A stretch of DNA of 64,000 nucleotides, from positions 1,612,001-1,676,000 of the forward strand of contig NZ_JAVDXW010000001.1 of the NCBI RefSeq assembly GCF_031458135.1, given 5' to 3'. Below, in pieces: positions 26,258-35,379 of the stretch; the stretch's first letter is position 1, and each line of letters starts with the position of its first letter. The translations under genes and the position numbers were made by a program. The notes under the pieces were generated by a model. That model worked only from the letters and a program-made list of their open reading frames with translations, ran no database searches and was not told where the DNA came from. The DNA is from Haloactinomyces albus (GTDB lineage: Bacteria > Actinomycetota > Actinomycetes > Mycobacteriales > Pseudonocardiaceae).

Positions 26258-28006
26258 ATGCGGAGTTCGCTCGATCCCCGGGTTCGTGCTGCCACCTACC
26301 GGTGGATCGCCGATGACCTCGATCCGGAGTCCGGGTCCGAACTGCAGGAGATCCTCGCCTCGGCCATCGCGGGCTCGGCCGAGGCCATCGCGGATCTCGA
26401 CGATCGTATGTCGACGTCGTTGACGTTCGGCACGTCCGGCCTTCGTGGTCCCGTGCGTGCCGGCCCGAACGGGATGAATCGCGCCGTGGTCGTGCGCACG
26501 ACCGCGGGACTGGCCGCGTGGCTGTCCGCGCAGGGCAGTGGCGGTGGGATCGCCGTTGTCGGCAGTGACGCCCGGCACGGCTCGGGGCAATTCGCCGAGG
26601 ACACCGCCGGGGTCCTCGCTGCGGCCGGGTTCGATGTGCGCATGCTCGCCGAGCCGCTGCCGACACCGGTACTGGCGCATGCGACGCGCACTCTCGGCGC
26701 GGTGGTAGGGGTGCAGATCACTGCTTCGCACAATCCGCCCCAGGACAACGGTTACAAGGTCTACCTGCACGGCGGGATCCAGCTCGTCGACCCCGCCGAC
26801 ACCGAGATCGAAGCCGCGATCTCGGAGGTGGCTGCGGCGATTTCGATTCCGCGCGAGCGCTCCTGGACGGTGCACCACACCGCGCTGAACGATTACCTGG
26901 CTCGGCTGGCGTCTCTACCGCGCGGTAAGAGCCGTGATTTGCGGATCGCGGCCACCGCGTTGCACGGCGTCGGTGCCCAGCCACTGCGGTATGCCCTGCA
27001 CCTGGTGGGGTTCACCGACGTGCACCTGGTGGCCGCCCAAACCGAACCCGATGCCGATTTCCCGACGGTGAGCTTCCCGAACCCGGAGGAACCGGGCGCC
27101 GCCGACGCCCTGCTCGCGCTGGCAGCGGAGATCGATGCGGATCTTGCCGTGGCGCTGGATCCCGATGCCGATCGCTGCGCGCTCGGCATCCCCGCGGGCG
27201 ACGGCACCTGGCGGATGTTGCGCGGCGACGAGACCGGTGCCCTGCTCGGTGAATACATATTGTCCACTCCGGACCGAGAAGCCCACCCGGACCCGCTGGT
27301 GGCCACCACCATCGTCTCCGCCACGATGCTGCGGGAAATCGCCTCCGCCCACCATGCCCGGTACGACGAGACCCTCACCGGCTTCAAATGGCTCGTGCGC
27401 TCCGGTGACGGTTCCGGCAGCGGGCTGATCTACGCCTACGAAGAAGCGCTCGGGCACTGCGTGGACCCCGACCATGTCCGCGACAAGGACGGCATCTCCG
27501 CCGCGGTGCTGGCCTGCGACATGGCCGCCACCGGCAAGGAGTCCGGACGGAGCCTGCAGGACGGGCTCGACACCCTCGCGCGATCGCACGGCGTGCACGA
27601 GACCGGCCAGTTCGCACTACGCGTCACCGACCTCGGCAGGATCGAGGAAACGATGCGGCGACTGCGCGCCGAACCTCCGCAGGAACTCGCGGGCGTGGCA
27701 GTACGGTCTCGTGACCTGTTGCCGGACTCCGACACCCTGGTGTTTCACGGAGAGGCACGGGAGTCTCCCCTCGGACACGGTGGCTCCCGGCACGAGGGCT
27801 CCCGGCACGATGACGCGGGAAGCGGCGGGCTGCGGGTCGTCGTGCGTCCTTCCGGCACCGAACCCAAGCTCAAGTGCTACCTGCAGGTCGTCGAAAGCGT
27901 CCCGGAGCCGGGCGGTCGCGGCGATCTCGATGCAGCCCTACAGCGCGCTCGCTCCCGCCTGTCCGAACTGCACAGCGCCGTGTCGGCACTCGTGACTCGC
28001 GAGTGA
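26258..28006 (+). CDS. pmmB: Phosphomannomutase/phosphoglucomutase family
   Basis: A 582-residue alpha-D-phosphohexomutase. The four expected elements are visible: GTSGLRGPV (sugar-phosphate site), the catalytic phosphoserine loop TASHNPPQDNGYK, the metal loop DPDADRC and the C-terminal phosphate-binding RPSGTEPKLKCYLQ. It resembles PgcA/PmmB-type mutases that can also isomerise (deoxy)ribose phosphates, and its position behind deoD fits that. A short His/Gly/Ser-rich insertion (GSRHEGSRHD) precedes the last motif. The ATG at 26258 follows GAGGTG. The substrate (mannose, glucose or pentose phosphate) is not decided by sequence. Confidence 0.92.
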   Translation: MRSSLDPRVRAATYRWIADDLDPESGSELQEILASAIAGSAEAIADLDDRMSTSLTFGTSGLRGPVRAGPNGMNRAVVVRTTAGLAAWLSAQGSGGGIAVVGSDARHGSGQFAEDTAGVLAAAGFDVRMLAEPLPTPVLAHATRTLGAVVGVQITASHNPPQDNGYKVYLHGGIQLVDPADTEIEAAISEVAAAISIPRERSWTVHHTALNDYLARLASLPRGKSRDLRIAATALHGVGAQPLRYALHLVGFTDVHLVAAQTEPDADFPTVSFPNPEEPGAADALLALAAEIDADLAVALDPDADRCALGIPAGDGTWRMLRGDETGALLGEYILSTPDREAHPDPLVATTIVSATMLREIASAHHARYDETLTGFKWLVRSGDGSGSGLIYAYEEALGHCVDPDHVRDKDGISAAVLACDMAATGKESGRSLQDGLDTLARSHGVHETGQFALRVTDLGRIEETMRRLRAEPPQELAGVAVRSRDLLPDSDTLVFHGEARESPLGHGGSRHEGSRHDDAGSGGLRVVVRPSGTEPKLKCYLQVVESVPEPGGRGDLDAALQRARSRLSELHSAVSALVTRE

Positions 28007-28071
28007 ATTCCCCGCTCGCACCGCCCCGCGCACTCCCGAGCACTGAAGTGCCCGGACCGAACCGGCTGGAC

Positions 28072-28077
28072 TAGACT
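28072..28077 (+). promoter_or_regulatory. Probable -10 box of a leaderless transcript
   Basis: TAGACT lies seven bases before the ATG at 28085, and no ribosome binding site is visible. Confidence 0.45.
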
Positions 28078-28084
28078 GGCTGCG

Positions 28085-28537
28085 ATGCCGCGGCTACTGA
28101 TCGTGCACCACACTCCGTCTCCGGGGATGCAGGCGATGTTCGAGAAGGTCCTCGAGGGAGCAACCACCGACGAGATCGAAGACGTCGAGGTCGTCCGGCG
28201 TGCCGCACTGTCGGCCACCGCGAGCGATGTGCTGGAGGCGGACGGCTACCTGCTCGGCACCCCGGCCAACCTGGGCTACATCTCGGGTGCACTGAAGCAC
28301 TTCTTCGACCAGATCTACTACCCCTGCCTGGACTCCACCGGCGGACGGCCGTACGGGCTGTACGTGCACGGCAACGAAGGCCCCGAAGGCGCGCTCAGGG
28401 CCGTCGGCTCCATCACCTCCGGCCTGGGCTGGAAACAGGCGGCGGAGCCCGTCACCCATTCCGGGCAGCCGGACGCACGGGCTCTGGAGGCCTGTTGGGA
28501 GCTCGGTGCCACTCTCGCCGCCAACCTGATGCCGTAG
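28085..28537 (+). CDS. Flavodoxin-like / NAD(P)H-dependent FMN oxidoreductase-like protein
   Basis: A 150-residue alpha/beta protein of flavodoxin fold: LLIVHHTPSPGMQAMFEKVLEGA at the N-terminus is the phosphate-binding first strand and loop, DGYLLGTPANLGYISGALKHFFDQIYY (residues 53-79) is the second flavin loop typical of WrbA-like and FMN reductases, and YVHGNEGPEGALRAV supplies the third. Such proteins bind FMN and take part in quinone reduction or electron transfer. It lies alone behind a leaderless-type promoter. The specific role is unknown. Confidence 0.8.
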   Translation: MPRLLIVHHTPSPGMQAMFEKVLEGATTDEIEDVEVVRRAALSATASDVLEADGYLLGTPANLGYISGALKHFFDQIYYPCLDSTGGRPYGLYVHGNEGPEGALRAVGSITSGLGWKQAAEPVTHSGQPDARALEACWELGATLAANLMP

Positions 28538-28632
28538 GACCTCCGACCGTCCCGGCGTCCGCTTCGTCACTTTCCGCAGTTTCGGCAGGATGCGGGCTTG
28601 CAAGTGAAGCCGTAGTGGGAGACCCTTTCACA

Positions 28633-28968
28633 GTGAGTGAGGAAACGATCGAACTCGAACTCGACGATTCCGGCGTCTCCGTGGATCTTCCCCAACCCAC
28701 TGGTGACATGGACCAGATTCAGGGTGTGCCCTACCGACCGGTCGAGTTCCGTGACGACGATCTCCCGACCGCGCTGGAGCGGTCCGCCCGCTGGCTGCGC
28801 CAAGCGCAGGACTGGCTGGGCGAGCCCGTGGACGTCATCGCCGTCCACCTCGATTACGACGACCGCCAGGGTGCGCCCTACTATGATCTGAAGTTGCTGT
28901 GCAACGAGGAGGACCTGGCAGGCGCACCGGTCGCGATACGCAAGGCAGCGGCGGAAAACACGGGCTGA
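28633..28968 (+). CDS. Small acidic protein of unknown function
   Basis: A 111-residue soluble acidic protein. I start at the GTG at 28633, from which it reads SEETIELELDDSGVSVDLPQ, then a Leu/Trp-rich helix (LERSARWLRQAQDWLG) and HLDYDDRQGAPYYDLKLLCNEED. No membrane segment, metal motif or catalytic signature is visible, and no family is recognised. It follows the flavodoxin-like gene by 95 bp on the same strand. Confidence 0.7.
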   Translation: MSEETIELELDDSGVSVDLPQPTGDMDQIQGVPYRPVEFRDDDLPTALERSARWLRQAQDWLGEPVDVIAVHLDYDDRQGAPYYDLKLLCNEEDLAGAPVAIRKAAAENTG

Positions 28969-28995
28969 CCCGGTACACGCAGGAACATCCACCTA

Positions 28996-29034
28996 CCGTG
29001 GCCCGTCCGGACCATACCGGTGGGCGGGCCACGG
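28996..29034. terminator. Hairpin between convergent genes
   Basis: CCGTGGCCCG pairs perfectly with CGGGCCACGG; the 19-base interior can itself pair through CCGG/CCGG. It lies between the convergent small acidic protein gene and the glycosyltransferase gene. Confidence 0.65.
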
Positions 29035-29070
29035 ACCTCGTAACGAAGATCCGCAGAAGCCGGCCTCGGA

Positions 29071-30270
29071 TCAGAACCCGGTGTTGCGTCCCTTCCACTC
29101 CGTGGCCCTGCGCAGTACCTGCACGGCGCCGTCGAGCAGCACACCGCCGAACAGGGCATTGGTGAACGGCGCCAACGGTGCCAATGACGCCTTGGCACGC
29201 ATCACCCGCGCCGTACGAGTATGGGCGGTTCCCTGTGCGGCCCAGCCCACGAGTCCGACGGCCACCAGGACCGGCCGGTGAGCACGCACGCCGGTCAGTA
29301 CCGCCACCGGCGCGGTCAGCGACAACGCGACCTGGCCGAGCCCGCCACCGATCAGGACCGTCAGTGACCCCTGGGTACCGGCGACGAAACTCTTGCGAAA
29401 CGACACCCATCCCTGGCGGAACGGGTCCATACCGCTGGTGGTCACATGGTCCAGCCCGTCCACGGTCCGGGTGATCCCGCCGTGGTCACGCACGGAGGTC
29501 GCGATGGCGACATCCTCGTTGCGCCTGCCCGCGAGGGCCGCCCAACCGCCCATCTTCTCGTAGTGCGAACGTCGCAGCAGGATGCAGTGGCCGATGGCGA
29601 AGGCCTTGCTGCCCCGGCCGGACGGGTCAGCGTTCTCCCCGATCATCTGCAGACCGGCAGGCATCAGTACAGGCCAGCTCGCGGAGTGTTCGCTGGGCGG
29701 TCCTCCCGGTGTGGAGACCAGGTCGGCGTCGGCCCGTTCGGCCGTTGCCAGCAATCTGGACAGCAACTCGGGGGCGAGCACGGTGTCCGCATCGACGAAG
29801 AGCAGCCACTCCCCGGGCTCGGGATGCCCTGCCGACTCGACACCGACGTGCATGGCATGGACCTTGCCGCTCCAGCCCGGTGGTGGACCCTCACTGCGCA
29901 CGACCTGCACGCGCGGATCCGCATCGGCGTGGGCCTGCGCGATGTCGCCGGTCGCGTCGGTCGAACCGTCGTCCACGACCATGATGCGCAGCGTGGGGTC
30001 GTTTCCGGACGGGTGTCCGGAAGCACCACCGCGCGGATCATAGGTCTGCGAGCGGACCCCGTGCAGGCAGTCATCCAGCACGGCCGCCTCGTTCCGGGCG
30101 GGAACGATGACGGTGACGGTCGGCGGCAGCACAGTGGTGGGTGGTGCCTCGTGCAGGGGCAGGATGGCGCGCGCCTTCCGGATGGTGCGCACGCTGCGAT
30201 ACACGGATCCGGCGATCGCCGCGCCCAGCACAGCAGTCCGAAGGCCTATGTGTCGTGAAGCCACAGTCAC
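29071..30270 (-). CDS. Family 2 glycosyltransferase, membrane-bound
   Basis: About 399 residues. A GT-A catalytic domain has VTVIVPARNEAAVLDDCL, MVVDDGSTDATGD and the DxD motif in LLFVDADTVLAPE, then GHCILLRRSHYEKMGGW and the acceptor-side NEDVAIATSVRDHG. Three hydrophobic C-terminal segments (LTVLIGGGLGQVALSL, APVAVLTGV, VLVAVGLVGWAA) anchor it in the membrane. It resembles carotenoid- or lipid-linked sugar transferases; the acceptor is unknown. The start is uncertain: the frame is open to 30408 but overlaps upp, so I prefer the GTG at 30270. Confidence 0.8.
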   Translation of the reverse strand: MTVASRHIGLRTAVLGAAIAGSVYRSVRTIRKARAILPLHEAPPTTVLPPTVTVIVPARNEAAVLDDCLHGVRSQTYDPRGGASGHPSGNDPTLRIMVVDDGSTDATGDIAQAHADADPRVQVVRSEGPPPGWSGKVHAMHVGVESAGHPEPGEWLLFVDADTVLAPELLSRLLATAERADADLVSTPGGPPSEHSASWPVLMPAGLQMIGENADPSGRGSKAFAIGHCILLRRSHYEKMGGWAALAGRRNEDVAIATSVRDHGGITRTVDGLDHVTTSGMDPFRQGWVSFRKSFVAGTQGSLTVLIGGGLGQVALSLTAPVAVLTGVRAHRPVLVAVGLVGWAAQGTAHTRTARVMRAKASLAPLAPFTNALFGGVLLDGAVQVLRRATEWKGRNTGF

Positions 30271-30376
30271 CAGCTTGCCATGAGACGGGTAAAACGGACG
30301 CCCCCGCAGGTGGGAACTCTCGTGAAACGCCACGGGGACGCCGTGCGCGGAAAACGGAGGCAACCTGCCGGAGAAC

Positions 30377-31000
30377 CTACCGGGGACCGTACTCGCGGTC
30401 TCCGGCATCGCCCAGTCCGGGAACGATGAAACCGGACTCGTTGAGCCGCTCGTCCACGCTCGCGGTGATCACCCGTGCGGGCAGGCCGCTCCGCCCGAGC
30501 CGGTCGATGCCTTCCGGAGCGGCCAGAGTGCAGATCACGGTGACATCATCGGCTCCACGCTCGGCCAGTATCCGAATCGTGTGCACCATCGAACCACCGG
30601 TCGCCAACATCGGATCGAGCACGAACACGGGCACGTTCGACAGGTCGGAGGGCAGGGATTCCATGTACGGCGTGGGTTGCAGGGTTTCCTCGTCCCTGGC
30701 CAAGCCGACGAACCCCATCCGGGCCTCCGGGATCAGCCGGTGAGCCTGGTCGGCCATGCCGAGACCGGCCCGCAACACCGGCACCAGCAACGGCGGATTC
30801 GCCAGGCGGTGCCCCGTGGTCCGTGCGACCGGGGTGTGGATCGGTTCTTCGGCCACGTCCGCATCGCGGGTGGCCTCGTAGATCAGCATGAGCGTGAGTT
30901 CCTGCAACGCGGCCCGAAACGCCGCGTTGTCCGTCCGCGCATCACGCATGGTGGACAGTCTTGCCTGCGTCAGGGGGTGGTCGACGACCCGGACATCCAT
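30377..31000 (-). CDS. upp: Uracil phosphoribosyltransferase
   Basis: A 207-residue PRTase that converts uracil plus PRPP to UMP in pyrimidine salvage. The PRPP loop is [14 protein letters not shown] (near residue 125) and the uracil-binding C-terminus is [16 protein letters not shown]. The N-terminal [16 protein letters not shown] segment is typical. The minus-strand hexamer TACCGT lies eight bases before the ATG, suggesting a leaderless message. It lies near deoD and pmmB, as in mycobacteria, so nucleoside/base salvage genes cluster here. Confidence 0.97.
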   Translation of the reverse strand: MDVRVVDHPLTQARLSTMRDARTDNAAFRAALQELTLMLIYEATRDADVAEEPIHTPVARTTGHRLANPPLLVPVLRAGLGMADQAHRLIPEARMGFVGLARDEETLQPTPYMESLPSDLSNVPVFVLDPMLATGGSMVHTIRILAERGADDVTVICTLAAPEGIDRLGRSGLPARVITASVDERLNESGFIVPGLGDAGDREYGPR

Positions 31001-31110
31001 GAGACATCACGGTATCCGCCGAGGTGGGGCAGGCACCGGCGGGAACCCTCCGACCGCGGCGGGAGCACGGCAGGATCGCGCCGGAAACACGACATCACCG
31101 CGACCGGGCC

Positions 31111-31959
31111 TCACTCCCTGGCGTGCAGCACCGCATCGTAGAGATCCTTCTTACGGACGCCGCTGACCTCGGCGATCTCCGCGACCGCGTCCTTGAGCCG
31201 CACCCCGTCGGCGGCACGCTGTTCGACCTGCCCGACCAGTTCCGCCGGATCACTCGGCGGCACTGCCGCCGCACCCGCGACCACGACGGTGATCTCCCCA
31301 CGCACACCTTCGGCCGCCCAGGCGGCGAGTTCCGCCAGCCTGCCGCGGCGTACCTCCTCATAGGTCTTGGTCAACTCCCGGCACACCGCGGCTTCCCGGT
31401 CGTCCCCCAACACCGCGGAAGCATCGGCGAGGGTGTCGGCGAGGCGGTGGGGTGCCTCGAAGAACACGCACGTACGCTGCTCGGCCACGATCCGGCCGAA
31501 CCAGCGCCGCCGCTCCCCCTGCTTGCGTGGCGGGAATCCCTCGAAGCAGAACCGGTCCGAGGGCAGCCCCGACACCGCCAGCGCAGTGGTCACCGCACTC
31601 GGTCCCGGCAGGCAGGTGACCGGGATTCCCTCGGCCGCGCAGGCCGACACCAGCCGGTATCCCGGGTCGGACACGCTCGGCATCCCCGCATCGGTGACCA
31701 ACAGCACGGTACGGCCCGCCCGCAGCTCATCGAGCAACGCAGGCGTGCGCGCGGACTCCACGGCGTCGTAGTAACTGGTCACACGGCCTGCCGGGCGCAC
31801 TCCGAGCGCCGTGGACAGGGCGCGCACCCGCCTGGTGTCCTCGGCGGCCACGACCGCGGCCGTTCCCAGCGCCTCGGTCAATCGAGGCGAAGCGTCCCTG
31901 GCATCACCGAGCGGGGTGGCGGCCAGCACCAGCGCGCCCGATCCGAATACGGCATTCAC
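31111..31959 (-). CDS. rsmI: 16S rRNA (cytidine(1402)-2'-O)-methyltransferase
   Basis: A 282-residue tetrapyrrole-methylase-fold enzyme that methylates the ribose of C1402 in the decoding site of 16S rRNA. Family motifs are LVLAATPLGDARDASPR at the start, VAAEDTRR, LLVTDAGMPSVSDPGYRLV, LPGPSAVTTALAVSGLPSDRFCFEGFPP and CRELTKTYEEVRRG. The start is the GTG at 31959, seven bases behind a minus-strand TAGGGT -10 box. It is divergent from the mannosyltransferase gene with only 23 bp between start codons, an arrangement shared with mycobacteria. Confidence 0.96.
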   Translation of the reverse strand: MNAVFGSGALVLAATPLGDARDASPRLTEALGTAAVVAAEDTRRVRALSTALGVRPAGRVTSYYDAVESARTPALLDELRAGRTVLLVTDAGMPSVSDPGYRLVSACAAEGIPVTCLPGPSAVTTALAVSGLPSDRFCFEGFPPRKQGERRRWFGRIVAEQRTCVFFEAPHRLADTLADASAVLGDDREAAVCRELTKTYEEVRRGRLAELAAWAAEGVRGEITVVVAGAAAVPPSDPAELVGQVEQRAADGVRLKDAVAEIAEVSGVRKKDLYDAVLHARE

Positions 31960-31966
31960 GCATCCC

Positions 31967-31976
31967 ACCCTACGAT
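31967..31976. promoter_or_regulatory. Overlapping divergent -10 boxes of rsmI and pmt
   Basis: TACGAT (31971-31976, plus) and TAGGGT (31972-31967, minus) share two base pairs. Each stands six or seven bases before its GTG start, so both messages are predicted leaderless and their promoters cannot be occupied at the same time. Confidence 0.55.
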
Positions 31977-31982
31977 TTGGGT

Positions 31983-33563
31983 GTGAGCGTCCTAGTGTCG
32001 AACTCCGGTGGCCGTACTGCCGACACCGATGAAACGGTCCGCGCCGGCGAGACGCCCCCGGCACGGTCCCCCGGAGAAGACGACCGGACGCGATTGCTCG
32101 ATCCGCTGATGCCCACCGACAGGCTCCGAAGCTGGCTGATCACGATCGTGCTCAGCCTGATCGCGGGTGTGGTGCGGTTCTGGGAGTTGGGGCACGCCAC
32201 CGACAACGGCACCCCGATCTTCGACGAGAAGCACTACGTCCCCCAGGCGTGGCAAATGCTGCGCAACGGTGGCTACGAGGACAATCCGGGATACGAACTG
32301 GTTGCTCATCCTCCGGTCGGCAAACATCTGATCGCGATCGGCGAGTGGCTGTTCGGGTACGACCCCTGGGGCTGGCGGGTGAGTGCGGCGCTGGCGGGCA
32401 CGCTGATGGTGCTGCTGATCATCCGTATCGCCCGGCGCCTGACCCGCTCCACTCTGCTGGGAGCACTGGCTGGCATCCTGCTGATCTGCGACGGGCTCAG
32501 CCACGTCCAATCCCGAGTGGGCATGCTCGACATCTTCCATGCGGCGTTCGTGCTGACCGCCTTCGCGTTCCTGCTGATCGACCGGGACCGGATGCGGGAA
32601 CGGTTCAGGACAGTCGTCGTCGAGGGCCGCATCGGTGCCACCCCGTGGGGTCCGCGGCTGGGTTTTCGCTGGTGGCGGTTCGCCGCCGGGATCTCACTCG
32701 GACTCGCGTGCGGCGTGAAGTGGAGTGGTATCTACTACGTCGCCGCATTCGGGTTGCTCAGCGTGATCTGGGATGCGCTGGCCCGGCGGACGGCCGGGGT
32801 GCGGCGTCCCTGGGCGGGTGCGCTGCTGCGCGATACCGTGCCCGCGCTGGCCTCGCTGCTGGTGTTGCCCTTGGCGGTGTACTTCGCCACCTGGGCAGGC
32901 TGGTTCGCCAGTGAAACCGCCACCGACCGGCACGCGGCGACTGTGGCCGACGATGTCGGTTTCGCGTTTCTGCCCGACGTGTTCCGCTCGCTGCTGTACT
33001 ACCACTTCAATGTCCTGGAGTTCCACACCAATCTGGTCACCGGGAACGACCCGCATCCGTGGGAGTCGAAGCCGTGGGCGTGGCCGATGGGCATGCGTCC
33101 GATGCTCTACTACTACGAGTCCGGTATGCCCGGTTGTGGGCGTGCGGACTGCGTACAGGCGATCATGCTGCTCGGTACTCCGGCGCTGTGGTGGACGGCG
33201 CTGCCGGTCGCCGGCTGGGCCGTGTGGCGTGCGGCGAGCCGAATGGACTGGCGCTATGCCGCCGTGCTGGTCGGCTACTCCGCCGGTTTTCTGCCGTGGT
33301 TCGTCAACCTCGACCGGCAGATGTACTACTTCTACGCGACCCCGCTGGCGCCGTTCCTCGTGCTGGGCATCGTGCTGGTGCTCGGCGAGATACTCGGGCC
33401 CGCCCGAGCGCACGGTGAGCGCCGTAAAACCGGGCTGCTGGTGGTCGCCCTCTACGTCGGCGTCGTCGTGGCGAACTTCGTCTGGCTCTGGCCGATCCTC
33501 AACGGCTTCCCCATCACCGAAGCACGCTGGGATGCCGAGCTCTGGCTGCCTTCCTGGCGTTGA
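31983..33563 (+). CDS. pmt: Protein O-mannosyltransferase (dolichyl-phosphate-mannose type)
   Basis: A 526-residue GT39 membrane enzyme that transfers mannose from polyprenyl-phosphate-mannose to Ser/Thr of secreted proteins. The catalytic acidic pair lies in the first external loop (TPIFDEKHYVPQAWQML, near residue 80), followed by AHPPVGKHLIAIGEWLFG and SRVGMLDIFHAAFVL, all hallmarks. About ten membrane helices and the C-terminal DRQMYYFYATPLAPFLVLGIVL segment are present. The start is the GTG at 31983, six bases behind TACGAT; an upstream TTG is possible. A perfect hairpin follows the stop. Confidence 0.94.
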   Translation: MSVLVSNSGGRTADTDETVRAGETPPARSPGEDDRTRLLDPLMPTDRLRSWLITIVLSLIAGVVRFWELGHATDNGTPIFDEKHYVPQAWQMLRNGGYEDNPGYELVAHPPVGKHLIAIGEWLFGYDPWGWRVSAALAGTLMVLLIIRIARRLTRSTLLGALAGILLICDGLSHVQSRVGMLDIFHAAFVLTAFAFLLIDRDRMRERFRTVVVEGRIGATPWGPRLGFRWWRFAAGISLGLACGVKWSGIYYVAAFGLLSVIWDALARRTAGVRRPWAGALLRDTVPALASLLVLPLAVYFATWAGWFASETATDRHAATVADDVGFAFLPDVFRSLLYYHFNVLEFHTNLVTGNDPHPWESKPWAWPMGMRPMLYYYESGMPGCGRADCVQAIMLLGTPALWWTALPVAGWAVWRAASRMDWRYAAVLVGYSAGFLPWFVNLDRQMYYFYATPLAPFLVLGIVLVLGEILGPARAHGERRKTGLLVVALYVGVVVANFVWLWPILNGFPITEARWDAELWLPSWR

Positions 33564-33572
33564 GCCACCGGT

Positions 33573-33615
33573 GAATGCGGCGTTGTGGCAGCGAGAATGC
33601 CACAACGCCGCATTC
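33573..33615. terminator. Perfect 18-bp hairpin between convergent pmt and ABC permease genes
   Basis: GAATGCGGC..GTTGTGGCA pairs without mismatch with TGCCACAAC..GCCGCATTC around a seven-base loop. It is likely to terminate in both directions. Confidence 0.8.
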
Positions 33616-33634
33616 GCCCCGTCTTCCTGCCGAA

Positions 33635-34366
33635 TCAGGAACGTGGCTCCCACCGGAACCAGCGGCGCGCGAGGAGTCCCGCGACGACGATCCACGCGAG
33701 CAGCATGCCCATCGCGGGGAGAGCACCGGTGAGCTGCGTGAGCCAGTCGCCCTCGGCCAACGAGCGGCGGACCAGGTCGGCGACCGCACCCCCGGGAACG
33801 GCCAGCGCCAACAGGTTGGTCCCCCCGCTCACCGAAGCCCAGACGGCGCCGGCGAACAGGGCCATGAAGAACGGCAGCGTCGTGATCTGAGCCTGCTCGG
33901 ACGTGGACGTGTGCGCGCTGGTGGCCAGCCCGGCCGCAATGCACATCACGGTCCCGCCCACCGCGGCGAGCGCGACCAGGACCGGGTTGCCCGGCACGGG
34001 CGCCCCGGCGGCCACGGCGATCACCGTCATCACGACCACCTGAAGCAGGCCGAGCACCACGGAGGGCAGCAGCGTTCCGGTCAGCACCACAACCGGACTC
34101 GGTTCCGCGCTGCACAGCCGCTTGAGATAGAGATCCTCACGGCGACTGGTGACCGAGGCGGTCACGGTGAAGTAGACGGTGAACCCCAGCACGAACAGCA
34201 TCTGCAGCGACAGCACCATCGCCCACGTGCGAGCACCACCGCCCACTCCAGTGGCCATGGCGAAGCCCATCAGGAGCGGGATCAGTATCGCCGTAGTCGC
34301 CACGGTCTTGTTGCGCAGCAGCAGTTTCGCCTCGGTCGTTGCCAGGGCGAACACCGGGGAGTTCAT
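33635..34366 (-). CDS. ABC-2 type transporter permease
   Basis: A 243-residue permease with six hydrophobic segments (TTAILIPLLMGFAMATG, VLSLQMLFVLGFTVYFT, VVLGLLQVVVMTVIAVAAG and others) typical of the ABC-2 exporter family (DrrB/YadH-like). Its ATG overlaps the stop of the ATPase gene as ATGA, so the two form one exporter. The substrate is unknown; drugs, lipids or peptides are the usual choices. The divergent two-component system next door is the probable regulator. Confidence 0.88.
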   Translation of the reverse strand: MNSPVFALATTEAKLLLRNKTVATTAILIPLLMGFAMATGVGGGARTWAMVLSLQMLFVLGFTVYFTVTASVTSRREDLYLKRLCSAEPSPVVVLTGTLLPSVVLGLLQVVVMTVIAVAAGAPVPGNPVLVALAAVGGTVMCIAAGLATSAHTSTSEQAQITTLPFFMALFAGAVWASVSGGTNLLALAVPGGAVADLVRRSLAEGDWLTQLTGALPAMGMLLAWIVVAGLLARRWFRWEPRS

Positions 34367-35301
34367 CGGGCGGTCACCACCTCGCGTGTCCGGTCATCGG
34401 CATCGATGTGTCCTTCGTGTACGGCGTGGAAGACGTCGTCCAGCGATGCGTGCTGTGCCCGCAGCCGGGCCAGCCGGACGTCCTGTTCGTCCGCCCATCC
34501 GAGCGCGGTGTGCAGATCGTGCTGCAGGTGATCGGTGCGCACCTCGACCTTTCCGTTCGCGTCGCGGCGAATGTCCCCGGTCAGGTCCGGCAGGGCGCCG
34601 ATCTCGCCGGGCAGCTCGAACTCGATCCGGGCGCGCTGGGTGGCCAGCACGTCGGTCAGCGAACCGGACACCGCGATGCGGCCGGCGTGCATGATGGCCA
34701 GCCGGTGGGCGAGTCGCTCGGCTTCCTCCAGATAGTGCGTGGTCAGCAGCACCGTCGTCCCCGCCACCAGCAGGTTCCGCACGATCTCCCAGGTGGCCTT
34801 GCGGGATTCCGGGTCGAGGCCGGTGGTCGGCTCGTCGAGGAACAACACCTCGGGGTTTCCCAGGGTTGCCAGCACCAGGTCCAGGCGCCGCCGTTCCCCG
34901 CCGGAGAGCTGCTTGACGCGTACGTCTCTCCTGTGGTGCAGATTCAGCGCTTCGAGCGCGGAATCCACCCGAGCCGGATTGCTGATCATCGACTGCCACA
35001 GTCGTACCGTCTCGGCCACGGTGAGGTCTCCGGAGAAACCGCTGTGCTGCAGCATGATCCCGACCCGGGGACGCACGCGGGCACGGTCGCGCACGGGATC
35101 CATGCCGAACACGCGTACCCGTCCCCGGTCGGGAGTCCGGTGTCCCTCGATCGTTTCCATCGTGGTGGTCTTGCCCGCACCGTTGGTGCCGAGCAGCGCG
35201 AACAACTCGCCCGGGGCGACGTCGAAACCGACCCCCCGGACGGCTTCGAAATCGCCGTACGAGCAGTGCAGCTCGCCGACATCGATCACTGGTCCGTCCA
35301 T
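34363..35301 (-). CDS. ABC transporter ATP-binding protein (DrrA-like)
   Basis: A 312-residue ATPase: Walker A GTNGAGKTT (residues 38-46), LQHSGFSGDLTVAETVRL Q-loop region, signature LSGGERRRLDL, Walker B VLFLDEPTTGLDPE and an H-loop His in LLTTHYLEEAERLA. The C-terminal 80-residue extension matches the DrrA/CcmA drug-resistance subfamily. It is co-translated with the permease and divergent from the histidine kinase (78 bp between starts), a common layout for antibiotic- or envelope-stress-induced exporters. Confidence 0.92.
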   Translation of the reverse strand: MDGPVIDVGELHCSYGDFEAVRGVGFDVAPGELFALLGTNGAGKTTTMETIEGHRTPDRGRVRVFGMDPVRDRARVRPRVGIMLQHSGFSGDLTVAETVRLWQSMISNPARVDSALEALNLHHRRDVRVKQLSGGERRRLDLVLATLGNPEVLFLDEPTTGLDPESRKATWEIVRNLLVAGTTVLLTTHYLEEAERLAHRLAIMHAGRIAVSGSLTDVLATQRARIEFELPGEIGALPDLTGDIRRDANGKVEVRTDHLQHDLHTALGWADEQDVRLARLRAQHASLDDVFHAVHEGHIDADDRTREVVTAR

Positions 35302-35379
35302 GCCCTCAGTCTGGTTCCGGCACCCGAGTCCCGGTAGTGCCGCCCGTCATCGGACCGATTCCGGCTGTCAGCGATCGCG

